Assembly (NCBI RefSeq): GCF_008728515.1
Contig: NC_044978.1
Location: forward strand, 143,763,787-143,827,786
Direction: 5' to 3'
Origin: Papio anubis
Taxonomy: Eukaryota > Chordata > Mammalia > Primates > Cercopithecidae
Length of the DNA: 64,000 bases
How positions within the stretch are numbered: the stretch's first letter is position 1; every line of letters starts with the position of its first letter. The notes below the pieces were generated by a model that ran no database searches, was not told the origin of the DNA, and saw only the letters and a list, made by a program, of their open reading frames with translations. Below, piece by piece: positions 23,776 through 37,400 of the stretch. A program made the translations under genes and the position numbers.

Positions 23776-25277
23776 TTGTAAAATTCTTAGTAATGGGCAA
23801 AGCTAATAATGACAACTGACAGAGAGAGGATGACGAAAAGAAAACATGCCCATTGGTGAAGTTTAATCTTTAGCTATTTTCTGGCCGGCTTCTGGTCTGC
23901 TTTCATTCCTCTACCTCAAACTCTCACCATGCCTCATAGCCCAGTCAGACTTTACAAAGGAAATAAAAACCCCTTTCAATGGCTGTCCTAAATCCTAGGA
24001 CCTATTAATGAGCATTCCATTCTTCCCACTGTAGAAAAGACTTTTATTAAAGTGTAATGGGGACAATTACTATGCCTTATGCGATTTTGTAATTGTAGTG
24101 TTGTTCCTGATTTCTGCAGGGCCATGAGTCTGGAGGTTGGAAACATTGCCTCTAATAAGGCTAGACCACACAGTACTCTATCTTATAATCTCATGAGATG
24201 GGATCCTTAATGGGAGATAGTATGCAGCAGATGAAAGAGCAAAGGGTTAGATGTTAGGCCAGGTGGATTTCACCATGCTCTCTCACCAATAACTAGTAAT
24301 AATTGTGTGGCCTTGGACATTATGGAGGGGGGGGTCTTCACTTTCCTCATGTGTAAAATATATACCCTGTAGGCTCTCTTTTATCTTTCAGAAATTATAG
24401 TTGTCTCTGTTTTAACTTTGGCCCTGGCTTAGCCTTCCAACCTGGAAGAAGAATCATGATTGACACGGATTTGTCAAGTTTACAGTTCAATGCATGAAAG
24501 TCCTGACATGCACCAAGAAGCTGGCATCAAGTCTCAGGTCATCATTATGATGAACTATCTTAAATAGAGAACAGAAGAAAATAATGCTGTATTGAGGTGA
24601 GTGAGTTTTATGGAAATGTCAAAAATATCAACGATATACATTTATTGTATTGACATTTCTGTAGCTCAATTTTTGCCTTAAAGAATAAAAACAAAAGCTT
24701 TTAAACTTTAAAAAAGCTACGATCAAGTAGCTTTTGCATGGCATGACTTGATTCTTAAAGAATGTATGTAGAGTTGTGAACACCAAGGTCGTAACGGTGT
24801 TTACTACTCAACGATAGTTATAAATTTCTAAGTTTCCTTTATTTTCTTTGATTATCAATATTTTCTAGCTTTCTAACATGTGCACATATTGCTTTTGTAA
24901 TAATAAAACACTTTATTCTGAATCCAACTTCACTCACTCTCTGGCAGTCTTTTACAGTTTCTCTGTCTGGAAAATAATTCAGAATACTACTCCTCAAATA
25001 TTTTTATGGATAAAAAAGAAGAAAAACAAATTATAGTTCCCTAGCATGTCTTCCAAGCCAAAGACATTTTTCTACTAAACTCTGTCTTCATCTTTTAAAA
25101 CTCCCTTATTGATTTGCTCTTAGGTTACTATTCTTGTTTGTGACTGTTTCTCATCAAGAAGCAGTATGTGCTCAACCTGCCATAAAACAGGGTGGTAGGT
25201 TTCAGAGCTCAGATTCGCCTGCTTTTCCTGAAATCAGTTATGAAGGCTTTACACAGAGTTCTTCTTAACAGCCTGAG
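23776..25277. other. Unique sequence with a possible MIR remnant
   Basis: A possible MIR core lies at 24,230-24,370 (taataattgtgtggccttg). Otherwise nothing recognised. Confidence 0.45.
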
Positions 25278-25515
25278 GGAGAGCAGAGTTGAGAGCATGA
25301 ATTCAAATCCTATTCTAGATTGAATCATGACTCTGCTATTTGCAAAGCTGTACAACCTTGAGCCCTTTATGTGATCTCTCATATCTTCAGTTTTCCCATC
25401 TGTAAAGTGAGTGTAAAAATACCCACCTTAAAATGTTGTCAGGACTAAATGAGACCTTATTTGTAAAGAGGCAGAGCTCAATGCCTGGAAATTAATCATT
25501 GCTTATTGGAACATT
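25278..25515 (+). repeat. MIR-type SINE
   Basis: gactctgctatttgcaaa, ttcagttttcccatctgtaa, ggactaaatgagacc and gagctcaatgcctgg in MIR order. Confidence 0.8.
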
Positions 25516-25878
25516 TGATGGCTTGATAAATGTAGCTACAATTAATTCTTTAAAAAAATTAAGCCTATTCTCAAATAACTTTAGAAAACTAGTCAACTTA
25601 CTACAAAATCTCATCTCATCCTCATTAGCTTTTCTTATTTCTGAGAAAAATAAATATACTTGAAAAATATTTTAGGAAATCTTTCTGCTTTGACTTTATT
25701 ATATCAAAACTCTACCTACACAATTTCTCAATTTGAAAATCCTTTAAATGCTCAAATGAGCAAATTTCTATTTCTTTATAAAATGATTATTATTTTTCAA
25801 AGGCAGAATTAGTATCTAATCAATCTAATTATATGAACACAGAAATTTTATGAGCTGGAAGGAAATTAAGAAGTAGCC

Positions 25879-26048
25879 ATATTAACAAGACATGGTGGTG
25901 CACGCCTGTAATCCCCGTTTCTCGGGAGGCTGAGGCATGAGAATTGCTTGAACTAAGAGGTAGAGATTCCAGTGAACTGAAATTATGCTGCTGCACTCCA
26001 GCTGGTTGATGGAAGAAGACTCTCTCTCAAAGAATAAAAAAAAAAAAA
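25879..26048 (+). mobile_element. Alu right-monomer (5'-truncated Alu)
   Basis: Only the right arm is present, with an A tail. Perfect 11-bp target duplication aagaagtagcc at 25868-25878 and 26049-26059 shows it inserted in this short form. Confidence 0.9.
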
Positions 26049-26059
26049 AAGAAGTAGCC

Positions 26060-26794
26060 GTGACTTTTCTATTCAGATAGCTGATTATTAATAAAAATCC
26101 ATGTTTTCATATTCAAGAAAACTATTTTTGAAGTTTCTAACACTAAAACAAAAAGAAATATTATTCTATTTAATATTGAAAAGGAACAATACAGGGTCTG
26201 TTAGTTTATAAGCATAATCTTGGCAACTGAATGGGGAGTTCACTATTAAATGAGAGTGAAGGAATATTGACAGGATCATCCCCATTTTCCCTAATATTTT
26301 GTTTATTTACTTATTAATTTGTTGTTCTCAGAGAAAATGATTCTTGTGGTGAATCTTGTCAGTAATAGATTAACTCTGCTATATGAATGGGAAAAGCACT
26401 TTAGCCCATCTTTTAATGTGGTTTATAATAACAGCTACTTCATAGAGACATTGTGAGAATTAGATGAGAAAATATATAAATCATTGAGTAGAACCTGAAT
26501 ATAATGTTCTTATATAATATTATCATTATTTGTATTACTGCAGAAATAGGAGTGTTAAAGAAGTTAACTGCTCAAGTTTTTTTTCTTAAAGAAGACTATA
26601 TTAGAATAGATTAAGTTCGCATGAGAATAGCCCCTTTAAAAGTTCATTCACTGATAAATTAATTCCTTTAGCTACTCCATGCCCAGCTTAGGAGAAAGCC
26701 TCTTCAATTCCCCTACTTCAATTTTGCCCACTAAGGGATTACATTCACTTGGTTGAATGCAGCCTTTCACTGAGTGAACACTTAGGAATTTTTT
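26060..26794. other. Unique AT-rich sequence, nothing certain
   Basis: Segment 26,430-26,530 vaguely resembles a MIR end. Otherwise nothing recognised. Confidence 0.4.
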
Positions 26795-27540
26795 TCTTTT
26801 TCATGATGAAACCATTTAAACATATAAAAGAATACAGAAGATAATGTGAAAGACACCTGTAGGTATAACATTGTTAAAATGCTAAGATTAAACCCATGTT
26901 AATATTTGGCTTTCTTTGCTTTAATTCACTCGCTTTGTCTTCTTAAAAATGAAATGTCACAGGTACATCATATCCTCAACCTACCATTGTCCTTCCCAGA
27001 GGCAACCACTATTCTAAAGCTGGTGTGCATTAATTTCATGGACAGTTTTGTACATTCATTATGTACATAGCATCCACAAATAAAACTATGTTTAACATTT
27101 AAATGAACATATTATACTTTAAGTATCCTTTGCAACCTTTTAAAAAAACTCAGCATTGCATTTTTTAATCACATTTATTCATGTAGATCTCAATCATTCA
27201 TTATAAAACTTGCATAGTAGTTGTCTGAATAAACCATGGTTTATATATTTATTCATTGTTAAGTGGATTGTTTCCCTTGTTACAAACTTGCTCAAAGAAT
27301 TTCTTTGTGCAAAAATACCTTGTTTTTTCTAGGGTAGAGAAATCCAAGAGTGAGATGGTAAGGAGTGTACATCTTTTAATTTGCAAGGTACTCCCAAATT
27401 GCTCTCCAAAATGGTGAAACCAATTCACACTCCAATGAACATGTATATGGTTTCATCTTCTCCCATATCCTCACTAATGCTTGGTGTCATTATATACATT
27501 GAATTTTTCCAACTTGTTATTAATATATATTTCTCACATC
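26795..27540 (-). repeat. Old L1M 3' end
   Basis: Antisense L1 wording: 'cccaaattgctctccaaaa', 'cagaggcaaccactattct', 'cataaaactatgttt'-like segments. Strongly diverged; boundaries approximate. Confidence 0.6.
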
Positions 27541-27681
27541 TTCCTGAATTATCTGCCAATTCACTTATTTCCAGGAATCTCATAATATCATTTTCTGGAA
27601 AAACCTCTTTGTAAATATCAGGAGACAGAGCATATGAACACATAATCTAAGAAATCAGTAATTCATGGAGGATGTTTTCTT

Positions 27682-28006
27682 CTTTTCCTTTTTTTTTTTT
27701 TTTTTTTTTTTCTTATTTGAGACAGAGTTTCACTCTGTCACCAGGCTGGAGTACAGTGGTGCGATCTCGGCTCACTGCAATCTTCGCTCCCGGGTTCAAG
27801 CGATTCTCCTGCCTCAGCCTCCTGAGTAGCTGGGACTACAGGTGCACGCCACCAAGCCCAGCTAATTTTTTTTTCTTTTTTTGTATTTTAGTACAGATGG
27901 GGTTTCACCATGTTGGCCAAGATGGCCTCGATCTCCTGACCTCGTGATCTGCCCACCTTGCCTCCCAAAGTGCTAGGATTACAGGCGTGAGCCCATGTGC
28001 CCCACC
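27682..28006 (-). mobile_element. AluS-like element
   Basis: Long poly(T) then full antisense Alu. Perfect 13-bp target duplication aggatgttttctt at 27669-27681 and 28007-28019. Confidence 0.95.
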
Positions 28007-28019
28007 AGGATGTTTTCTT

Positions 28020-29494
28020 AAATAAAAAGACAAAATCAAAGAACAAAGGGGATGAATCCACATGTGGAAGCATATATATGAATTTAAAATCATGTCCTTA
28101 TGAGATAATCCAAGGCAAACCAAATTAAAGAAATCTTAAAATTCAACTCCTGCTCTAAAGTTTTTGGTCAACTGGATTGTACTCATTCCTTAATAAATCA
28201 GAAATGCTGGAATTCTCTCTGTATCTTTAAGATGTAGAAGAGAAATATATAAAGACTTCATGGAAATTAATAAATATTGCCTGTTGGGATCTCATTTTCA
28301 TATTCCACTTAATCTAGCAAAACAAGACTGGTTCAATAATTTATACATGGTTTGAGGATAAATTAATGAGCTCTGGGTATGAAGTTGCTTTTATGTAAAG
28401 TGAAATGAACCCAACTCTTTCATATTACAAATGTGCTTGTTACTGAGTTTTAACAAAAATGAAAACTACAGTGCTCCTATGAATGTAAATGCCAATATTA
28501 TTTCACACGAGGGAATATTAAACACAATAATAAGCTATTTCACATTCTTGCCTACCAATATTGTACTCATCTTCAGATATAATAATAAGGAATAGCATAA
28601 CTCTGATAAACATAACTTTTAAGATTTAAAATTTATGTTTTTGTTCTTCTGTCATTTTTGTTATTCTATTCTTGGTTATATTCTCTACCATTGTAAATTG
28701 ACAATATTCAGTTGTGTAAACTGTGTCTTTGTTTGGTCTAATCATTGGTGTGTATTCTAGGTAACCTTACAACAAAATACATGGAAACTTCTAGAATTCA
28801 TGTCTATACAGACACATAGAAAAATAAAGCTGATGCTTGCTACTGACATATATCTCTTTTTTTCCACTTTAAAAAAGTTCGTTTTAATGAATATCATAAT
28901 GGTCTTTCTATGCATAATTTTTGCATACATGGATGCATTTTTAAAAACAAAACAAAATGGTGTTGCCTCTACATGCTGTTGTTATAACTCACTTTTTTCA
29001 TTCAGCAGCAAAGTGTACTGATACATATTCTAAGGCAGCCATGAAGCTGCTTTGATCTTGATCTTAATAAGACTATTAAAATAATTTCCCAGAGATCTAT
29101 TACTTTCATATTGGATAGAAGTACATTGCAAGTCCTTTAATTTTCGTAGTTTGTTTCAAAGGAAAGGTAGAGGAAAGGCTGCTTTGATTTAAGGCCCTTT
29201 TTAGTTGACAACCCTTGATCACTTGGTGTTTAATAGTCAATGATTCAACTAAAGCTATATTTGTAAGTGCAATAATATATGAAGAAATGATTTCTTAAAG
29301 CCCAAGTGTGCATAGCATTAATAAAGCAATGCAGTGGTATTAGTTATTCATTTTGAAAACAATATTGCAATTACATGTCTTCTAATGAAAAAAATTCACA
29401 GGCAAAATGGTTATAAGTTTGTCTAAAGTGAAATTGTATAACTAGTAAAAGAAAATAGAACCAACACCACAGATTATATTCCTAGGTGCATGCA
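28020..29494. other. AT-rich sequence, nothing recognised
   Basis: About 1.5 kb of AT-rich sequence; old L1 fragments are possible but not supported. Confidence 0.4.
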
Positions 29495-30645
29495 GTTCAC
29501 ATAAGAATTAAACAGGATATAGCAGAAGACAAGAAATAATCAAAATCAGAGCTAAACTGAAGGATATCAGGACACACACACAAATCAAAAAATCAAAAAG
29601 ATCAATGAATCCAGGAGTTGGTTTTTTAATAAGATAGGCTGCTAGCTAGATTAATAGAAGAAAGGAGAGAAGATCCAAATAAACACAATCAGAAACAATA
29701 AAGGGGATGTTACCACTGACACCACAGAAATAAAAATAACTATCAGATGCTACTACAAAAACCTCTATGAGCACAAACTAGAGAACCTAGAAGAGATGGA
29801 TAAATTGCTGGACACATACACCCTCCCAAGACTGAACCAAGAAGAAACTGATTCCCTGAACAGATCAATAACCATCTCTGGAAGTTGAATTAGTAATAAA
29901 TAGTCTACCAACCAAAAAATGTCCAGGACCATATAAATTTACAGCTGAAATCTACCAGATGTACAAAGAAGAGTTGGTACCATTTCTACTGAAACTATTC
30001 CAAAAAATTGAAAGGGAGCATTCCTTCCTAACTCATTCTATGAGCTCAGCATCATCCTGATACTAAAACTTGGCAGAGACAAAAGAAAAAAAGATTTCAG
30101 GCCAATATCCTTGATGAACATTGATGCAAAAATCTTCAACAGAATACTTGCAAACTGAATCCAGCAGCACATCAAAAAGCTAACCCACCATGATTGAGCA
30201 GGCTTTATCCCTTGGGGACAAGATTGGTTCAAAATATGCACATCAATAAATGTGATTATTCATATAAATTGAACTAAACAAAAATGACATGATCATCTCA
30301 ATAGATGCAGAAAGGCTTTCAATAATATTCAACATCTCCTCATGTTCAATCCCCTCAATAAACTAGGTATTGAAGGAACATACCTCAAAATAATAAGAGC
30401 CATATATGACAGACCCACAGGCAAGAACATACTGAATGAGAAAAAGCTGGAAGTATTGCCCTTGAAAACTGACACAAGACAAGGATGCCCTCTCTCACCA
30501 CTCCTATTCAACAGAGTAATTGGAAGTCCTGGCCAGAGCAATAAGCCAAAAGAAAGAAATAAAGGGCATCCAAATAGGAAGATCAGAAGTCAAACTATCC
30601 CTGTTTGCAGAGGACATGTTTCTATATCTAAGGGATAAGAACTAA
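29495..30645 (+). mobile_element. L1 ORF2 fragment (reverse transcriptase region), decayed
   Basis: The + strand encodes, with many stops and shifts, the part of L1 ORF2p before and through the RT palm: the GFIPGxQxWF-like region near 30,205, the QGCPLSPLLFN segment near 30,480, and the catalytic FADD motif as FAED at about 30,604-30,615. The change and the frame breaks make it inactive. No 3' UTR follows; both ends are truncated. Confidence 0.85.
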
Positions 30646-31756
30646 AGGATAAGAAAGTGATTTTTGAAATGGATAAAACATACCTAAATCCCATGGGTAC
30701 ATTCTAGTGGGAAGGGACATCTCCTATAATAAATATGCCAATGCAGATCTTTAAGGAATTTCTATAAACTGCTACCAGGAACCACTAAGAATTGGACAAC
30801 TCAATCTCTTTTTAAAGCAAAAAGTGACTATTGTTAATTCTACCTTGAGTGATAGCTAGACTCAACATGCCTACCTTTTCAAGTTGATCTTTCAAAAATA
30901 AATATACATTGTTTATTACAGTCTGTCTCATAATTTTGCTCAGCTAGGCCTACCTTAGTTATTCATGAATAGAACCTAGTTCTATTCATTTGTAAATATT
31001 TAAAAAATACTCTTCTAATCATAAAACACCAGGGTCCTTCTTTGTATTCTTCTGAGCCCAGCCCTTACAGCTCTGAGGTGACCAGGCTCTTCAGTCATCC
31101 TTACAAACCACTGAAGGTGGGAATAAATCTGAGGGCAGAGATAAAATTTCTCAGCAAAACTCTGCAAAACTTAATTAAGAGCCACCTCACACCTTAAAAA
31201 CAAACAATGGCTAGGATGTCACAGCATTTAACTTTCTTCTCATTTCTAGGTGGCCTTTCATTTTTCAGATATTTGTATTAAGGTATCTGGCCTAGAATGA
31301 AGTTATTCTCCAAAAGGTAAGATTATTCAAAAGGTAAAGTGAAAGTAAGTCTTCTGCAAGGAATGTTTTGTGACATATCTTTAATGATTATTTTTAAAAA
31401 TAAAATACCTTTTCTAACTCTAACTTTATTTCTGTTCAGCTGGGGTTCATCATCCTGTACCATTCTATAAAGTTACATAACATTCATTAGTAAATAAATT
31501 GGTAAATTTAACTAACTTGCCCAAATAAAAATTAGTTTGGGTTTCCATATGTCAAATTACCAGAATATCCAATATGTCACTGAGGAACTTTCTCTACTAA
31601 GTGGTGTAAGAACCCATGAAAGTGACTCAGGTCAAAGAAGTCAGTGGTGTTTCAGCACTAGACACTGTCAGTTGCTATGCCAACAGCCATTATCCATTTC
31701 CCCACTTCTTCCTTCTGACAGAACCTTGATTTTATTAATTGCCCTCCAAGTAGCTG
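30646..31756. other. Unique intergenic sequence, nothing certain
   Basis: No recognised element. The last 200 bases may belong to the same old repeat that continues after the MADE1 at 32556. Confidence 0.45.
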
Positions 31757-32555
31757 TTCGGTTGGTGCAAAAGTAATTGAGGTCTTTGCAATTAAAAAAA
31801 AAAAGGCAAAAACAAACCACCTTTGAAAAAATCATAACTGAGGAAATTATGTCAGTGAGAGAGATCAGACCTAACCGACCCCATCTTCCTTCAAACCTCT
31901 AAACCATCTTTGTTCATTCCTGGGTGTAGGCTGAACTAGCCATGGGGAGGAATTTAGCTTATAGTTTAAACTCTGAAACAAAATGGATAATAGCCATTTC
32001 CTGAAAAACTCCTTCTTGCCTGGGGACCAGTCTGCCTTTGTAGGATTAACAAATTAGCTACAAGATTAGGTATCATGGTTTAGGGGCCATGCAGCCTCTG
32101 ACTGAAAGAGTCCGAACCTCCCCAAATGCTCCTGAGGATAAAATCACTGTTGTAAAACCTAAGATCAGTGCTTGAGATATTTTGCAGACCCTGCAGCAGA
32201 TGACACCACTCAGACTGATCATGTGGCTCAACCAGATATGTGATCCCATCCCAAAGTCAGCAAGAAGAACTTACTTCGACCCCCTATGATTTTATCTTCA
32301 ACCTGACCAATCAGCACTCCCCCCTTTCTGAGCCCATACCCACCAAATTATCCCTAAAAACTGTAATCCCCGAATGCTCGGATAGACTGATTTGAGTAAT
32401 AATAAAACTCCAGTCTCCCGCACAGCTGGCTTTGAGTGAATTATTCTTTCACCATTGTAATTCCCTTGTCTTGATAAATCGGCTCTGTCTAGGCAGCAGT
32501 TAAGGTGATCCCATTGGGCAGTTACAAAACTACAATTACTTTTGCACCAACCTAA
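31757..32555. mobile_element. MADE1 (mariner MITE) split by an LTR
   Basis: The left arm begins ttcggttggtgcaaaagtaa (31757); the right arm is the matching inverted end attacttttgcaccaacct finishing at 32555. Intact MADE1 is an ~80-bp palindrome; here the halves are about 700 bp apart. Short repeats aaaccac (31814-31820) and aaactac (32527-32533) border the insert. Intact MADE1 copies are the source of the mir-548 family; this one cannot fold as a compact hairpin. Confidence 0.9.
31824..32526 (+). mobile_element. ERV1-type solo LTR inserted in MADE1
   Basis: Begins TGAAAAAATC and ends AGTTACA (TG...CA), 703 bp. AATAAA at 32401-32406 is followed by a tail containing 'cttgtcttgataaatcggc'. No internal sequence. 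The subfamily is uncertain (possibly PABL/MER101-like). Exact borders could shift by a few bases. Confidence 0.65.
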
Positions 32556-33743
32556 TATTTCCTTCTGGGAAGACAGGACTCATCTTCATCCCCAGCAATG
32601 ACTCCTGATTGGCCAAAGCTAGCCATGGTTATTTATCTCCCTTGGCAAGCATTTAGTTTGGTGTGGGCACTGACCAAATTCTGTCTGATGAGACATAAGA
32701 AGTAGGCTGAGGGACTTCAAAACCATTTTTCTTCTCTTAAAAAAGACCAGGACAGAAACATTTCTTTATTTTCCCTCTCTCTTGACATTAGTATGAAAGG
32801 ATATGATGACTGAAGCTGCTACAAGCATCAAGCAACTATGAAGTAGAAAAATGGCAAGACCCTCAATTTCTGATGACTTTGTTGAACCACTGAATTAACC
32901 ACTTCTGGAATAGTCCTACCTTCCAGGATTCTGATTGTATGAGGGAATCAACCAAGGAATGTATTCTGTTAGAAGTAATAGAAAATCCAACTTGCATAGG
33001 TTTAAACAAAGAATTTTTTATATTTCTCTTGCAACACAAAGCCCAAAGACAGGTACAGAGTGGGCCTGGAAGATGACTGCCACTGGATAAGGTAGAAGGT
33101 GCCTATGGAAAACTATCTAGCAATATTGAAAGAAAATATAAGTTTAGAACAGGAAACTAAATGTGAGGGAATGAGAATTAACTAGACCCTAAAGTTTGGT
33201 CTACAGCGATGACTTGGGCTGTGTTTAAGGTTGTGTTTATTTCCATTTACTAGTGAACAGCCAGGAAAGCAATGCAAAAGATCAACCTGAGATCAAAGAA
33301 ACAAGTGAGTCTATATAGCTCCCCATGACAGCCCAGTTTCTCACAGAAGTGTACTCAAAGTTATCTGTAATTTAGTAGAGTGGGGAACTGATCACATCAG
33401 AAGAGGCCAGAATCATGAGCTTCCTGACTCATATACTGTTAATCTAAGAAGCAGCAGCTCAGGAATCAAGGATCTACTCTGTTGCCAGAAGAGAAAAGAA
33501 GTCCTACCTCTCCTCAAAATCTTTCTAGACCTAATTTTGTGAACACTTCATGGCTTATACAGGATTTTAGAACTATATTGACAAAAGACAAGACCAGATT
33601 TGAATAAATAGATAGAAAACAAGAAAGCAGATACACAACGCCAGGCCCTTGGAACTATATTACTGAGTTGAGGAAACTAAAAAGCCAAGTCAGAGTGGTC
33701 TGCTAGATTTTCCTATGATCTATTGTAGAATAATCTTTGATGG
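32556..33743. other. Old MLT1-like fragment followed by unique sequence
   Basis: 32,556-32,960 has the layout 'ctgattggccaaagctagcc ... gctgctacaagcatc ... gttgaaccactgaatta' of the same old repeat class as 12515-12972. 32,960-33,743 shows nothing recognised. Confidence 0.4.
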
Positions 33744-34174
33744 TGACAAAAGAAAAACTTCAGCTGAATTAAATTTATAAGAGTTTAATTGAGCAATGAA
33801 TGATTTGTGAATCGGGCAGCCCGCAGAACCACAGCAGATTCACAGAGACTCCAGGGGTACCTTGTGGTCAGAATAAATTTACAGACAAAAAAGGTATAGT
33901 GACATACAGGAATCAGAAGTGAGGTACAGAAACAGTGAGATTGGTTACGGCTTGACTTTTGCCTTTTTTGAACGTAGTTTGAACATTCAACCCCTATGAG
34001 TGGTTGAAGTACGGCCACTGGGATTGGCCAACACTCAACCATTGTTACAAATGCATACTATTAAGTTAGATTTTCAATTTTGTCTGACTATTAAGCTAGG
34101 TTACAGTTCATCCATAAGGACTCAAATATAGAAGTACAGAGTCCTTCTCAGGCCATATTTAGTTTGCTTTAACA
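33744..34174 (-). repeat. 3' LTR of the provirus
   Basis: Ends TGAC... and ...TTTAACA on the + strand (TGTTAAAG...GTCA on the - strand). Same length as its partner at 38199-38629. Confidence 0.9.
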
Positions 34175-34185
34175 ATCCCCCTTTT
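34175..34185 (-). other. Retroviral polypurine tract
   Basis: The - strand reads AAAAGGGGGAT directly before the 3' LTR, the place where plus-strand synthesis is primed. Confidence 0.8.
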
Positions 34186-34461
34186 AGTCATTTTCTCAAT
34201 TTTTTGAGAGATTGACCAAAATCTTAGTCATTGATGTTACTATCACTTTTGTAAATGTACTTATATGATTTTGAAGCCCACTGAAAAACAGTAGAACAGT
34301 GGGTTTTGCAAGGAGGCATTAAGGACTGAATAGAGGGTACTTCCTTATGCTGGAATATCCTGTTTACAGGAGGAAACAAAACCTGATCCGTTCTACGATC
34401 TGTGTTTTCTTAAAGTCTTACTTTGATTATGTCACATTTAGCATGAGTGACTCCATTTTAG

Positions 34462-34483
34462 TTTGGTTTGGTTTGGTTTGTTG
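34462..34483. repeat. (GGTTT)n microsatellite in the provirus
   Basis: Four ggttt units in tandem. Confidence 0.8.
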
Positions 34484-37400
34484 GGGCCTAGTGCATGAGC
34501 TCAGTTCAAAATAATGGCCTCCGTAATTCTGTTTAAAAAAAATTCTGCTTTTTGGCCAGGTTTCACTTTATCAAGAGTGTAACCAATACTTAGGGCCCTT
34601 AGCACCACTCTCAGTTACCATCATTTTGGGTTTTTGTTCTCAGCATGTCATTCATAGGTTACAGTGTCCTCATGGTTGCACATTTCTTTCAGCTTTTGTC
34701 ATTCCAGTTGAAGAGAGATCATTTGATGTTCTAGAGATGGCTGCATGCAAACATTTAAAACCTTTGAGAGAATACAGTGCACCAGGGAGAATATTATTAT
34801 GATTATTGGGAGGATAATACCAAGAGTTTAGAGTATGGTCCCTTACCCAAGGTCCCCATAAACCAAACCGTGTAAAATTAAATACATTTAATAATGAGCT
34901 GAATGAAGAGTCTACTCACTTGACTAAGTGGTCTTTTCGTTAATACCCTACAACTGAATTTTAATAATCTACATTTGATATATTTCTCCATAGGCCACAA
35001 GTGTCAGCAGCTGCACAGGTACTTTTCTGTTTAGCTACTTCTATTAACTTAGCATAACTTCCACAAGAGAATTTGAAGTCTGTGTGTAACGATAGCCTTT
35101 AAAGTAGAATTTGCTGTAGAGCCTATTATGAGGGTGACAATTCTAATTATTGTCTTTTATCCTGAACTATGGAAAAAGGACCCAGAAAAATGTTGTCCTG
35201 CTAGAAAAGTGAAGGCCTCCTGGCAATGGTCTCTTTATCCATAAAGAGGAGTTTTGAGTGATGATGAGGCAACATATGTACCACCAAAGTTTCTCACCTA
35301 CATTTTGCCTTCATCTTTTATGTATTAAAGTATAAGGTTATTCATGTATAAGGCTGGCTGCAAAATCCTTCACAAATAAAACTATACCCTGTAAGTGCAC
35401 ACAATAGACCCCTTTTCATTCCTATTATTTATAGAAGCATAAACAAAGAAAAAATATTTAAAGATAAGAGTCTTGTGATAGTAGTAGAAGTCATGATCTA
35501 TAATCTTGGGAAAAGCTGTTTGAATCAAGGATGCCGTCTTCTTCTGGGGAGAAACTTTCCTGGTTAGTTTTACCTTAAAGGTTCCAATGGGTGTACAGTT
35601 CCAGGAGTGTGGACCCTTCTCAGTTGTGAGATTATGAACCTAAGGCTCAAGGCTCCAAAGTTTTGCTGAAGTATGGATGGGAAGAACAGTCTTTCTCTAA
35701 TGTTCTCAGAAGATCCAATCTTAGGGCTCTAGATTGTGAAGGGATTATCCTCAGTGAAACACAAAAAGCTCTCTTTACCTGGTGAAAATACACTGTAGTA
35801 TAATAATCTACTGTTATAACACCAGTCCTCTTGCATGGGAAAGTTTTTATGCTACCAGAAAACATGCATTGAAAATGACAATTGAATGAAATCCCTTTAT
35901 AAATGTTTAAATGGCCCATCAGGTAGCCAAATGTACATGAAGCTTTGATTGTCTTCCCAGGAAAATGGAACCAAAACATTGGTTTTAAACTAGTCCCACA
36001 ATTTATAAGTCACCACATCAATATATTCAATTTGGATTATTTTATATTTTCCATGCTGAGTCATGAAATGCAGAAACCTTAATAACAAAAGTTTTAAGGA
36101 CTCAGGAAGGACAAGATGGCCATCCTGGTTCTTCATGAGTCCTTACTTAACACTGGACTTACATCCTCTTGAATACTAGTTGTTTCTAAGATTTAGGTGC
36201 ACGGCACTGACAACTTATGTGTTATCAGAGGTAATTTGACTTAGATCATGGAGTTCATTCAAACTGTATATTTAAACAATTTTAGTATTGGCTGATTTAG
36301 CATGATAATCTAGAGCTTGATTTTGAATGGTTTGTTTAATATTAAAGGTTTGAAACATCGGATATTACAAAATAGAATCTTAGGTTACCATAAGTCATCC
36401 ATTTAGCCAAAATGATAACCCAAAAAACTTTTAAAGGAAAAAACATTATTCTTATACAGAGTAGACTCAGCTTTCTAAAATAAGACCCAGTGGAGATAGC
36501 ATGAAGCCAACTGACTCTGTCTCCTTTCTTTCCCTTCCTCTCTTTTTCTTTTGTAGTTTACTTAAAAGGTAAACAAAAATCTTTCATTATCTTTTAATAT
36601 TAATATTTAATTTTTATAAATAAATAATAATATTTAATATTTTAATTTTAAAATATTATCTTTTTAAAAGAGAAAACCAAATTTTATGTCTCCATTAGTA
36701 TATTTTCAATGTTAAAGCTAGTAAAGTAACACTTTACAAATCTATTCAGTTTTAATTAGTTTGACCATAAGGTAAGATTTTTATAAACCTTTTATAACCC
36801 TTTATAATTTTTTTTTTCTCAGAGCAGAACAATGGTCTAAGAAAGCTCTGCTGCACAGAGAGAGAGAAGCCCAAAATCTGAGTGGTAAGAAATTCTTATC
36901 TTTTTGCCGGGATGCCAGGCTTCTGGTTTCCCTTTCCGTGAGCATCCCTAGTGATTCAGCTTCTCACAACATAGCTTTGGGGGCCAAGATGCAGCACAAA
37001 GGAAAATTATCTTTTTTCATTCTGGCCAGAGTAAAATATGGTGACAAAACAGACATTAGCCGCTCTGCTTAGCACCCAATATCAAATTGGCAAGGCTCCA
37101 ACTCGTCTCTGTTTGGGCCCCACCATTGTAAATCCAACCTCCGACCAGGAGTTTCAACATGTGGTCTCTGGGCCAGATGGCCGCCCTGAGTAATAGAAAA
37201 GATAAGGGAAAGGTGGAGAGAGAAAAGCATTGCCTGTGGCAGGGTCAGGAAGGCAAAATGATCAGGGAGGCCAGAGAAAGACCCACCCATTGCAGCCACA
37301 CTGAAAAGTTCAGGCGGCTGCTTCTCAGTAGAAAGGGGATCTTTTCCAGCAGTCTCATCAGCTCTCAAGTTTCCCCTTTTAGGGAGGAAAAAGCTCCCCA

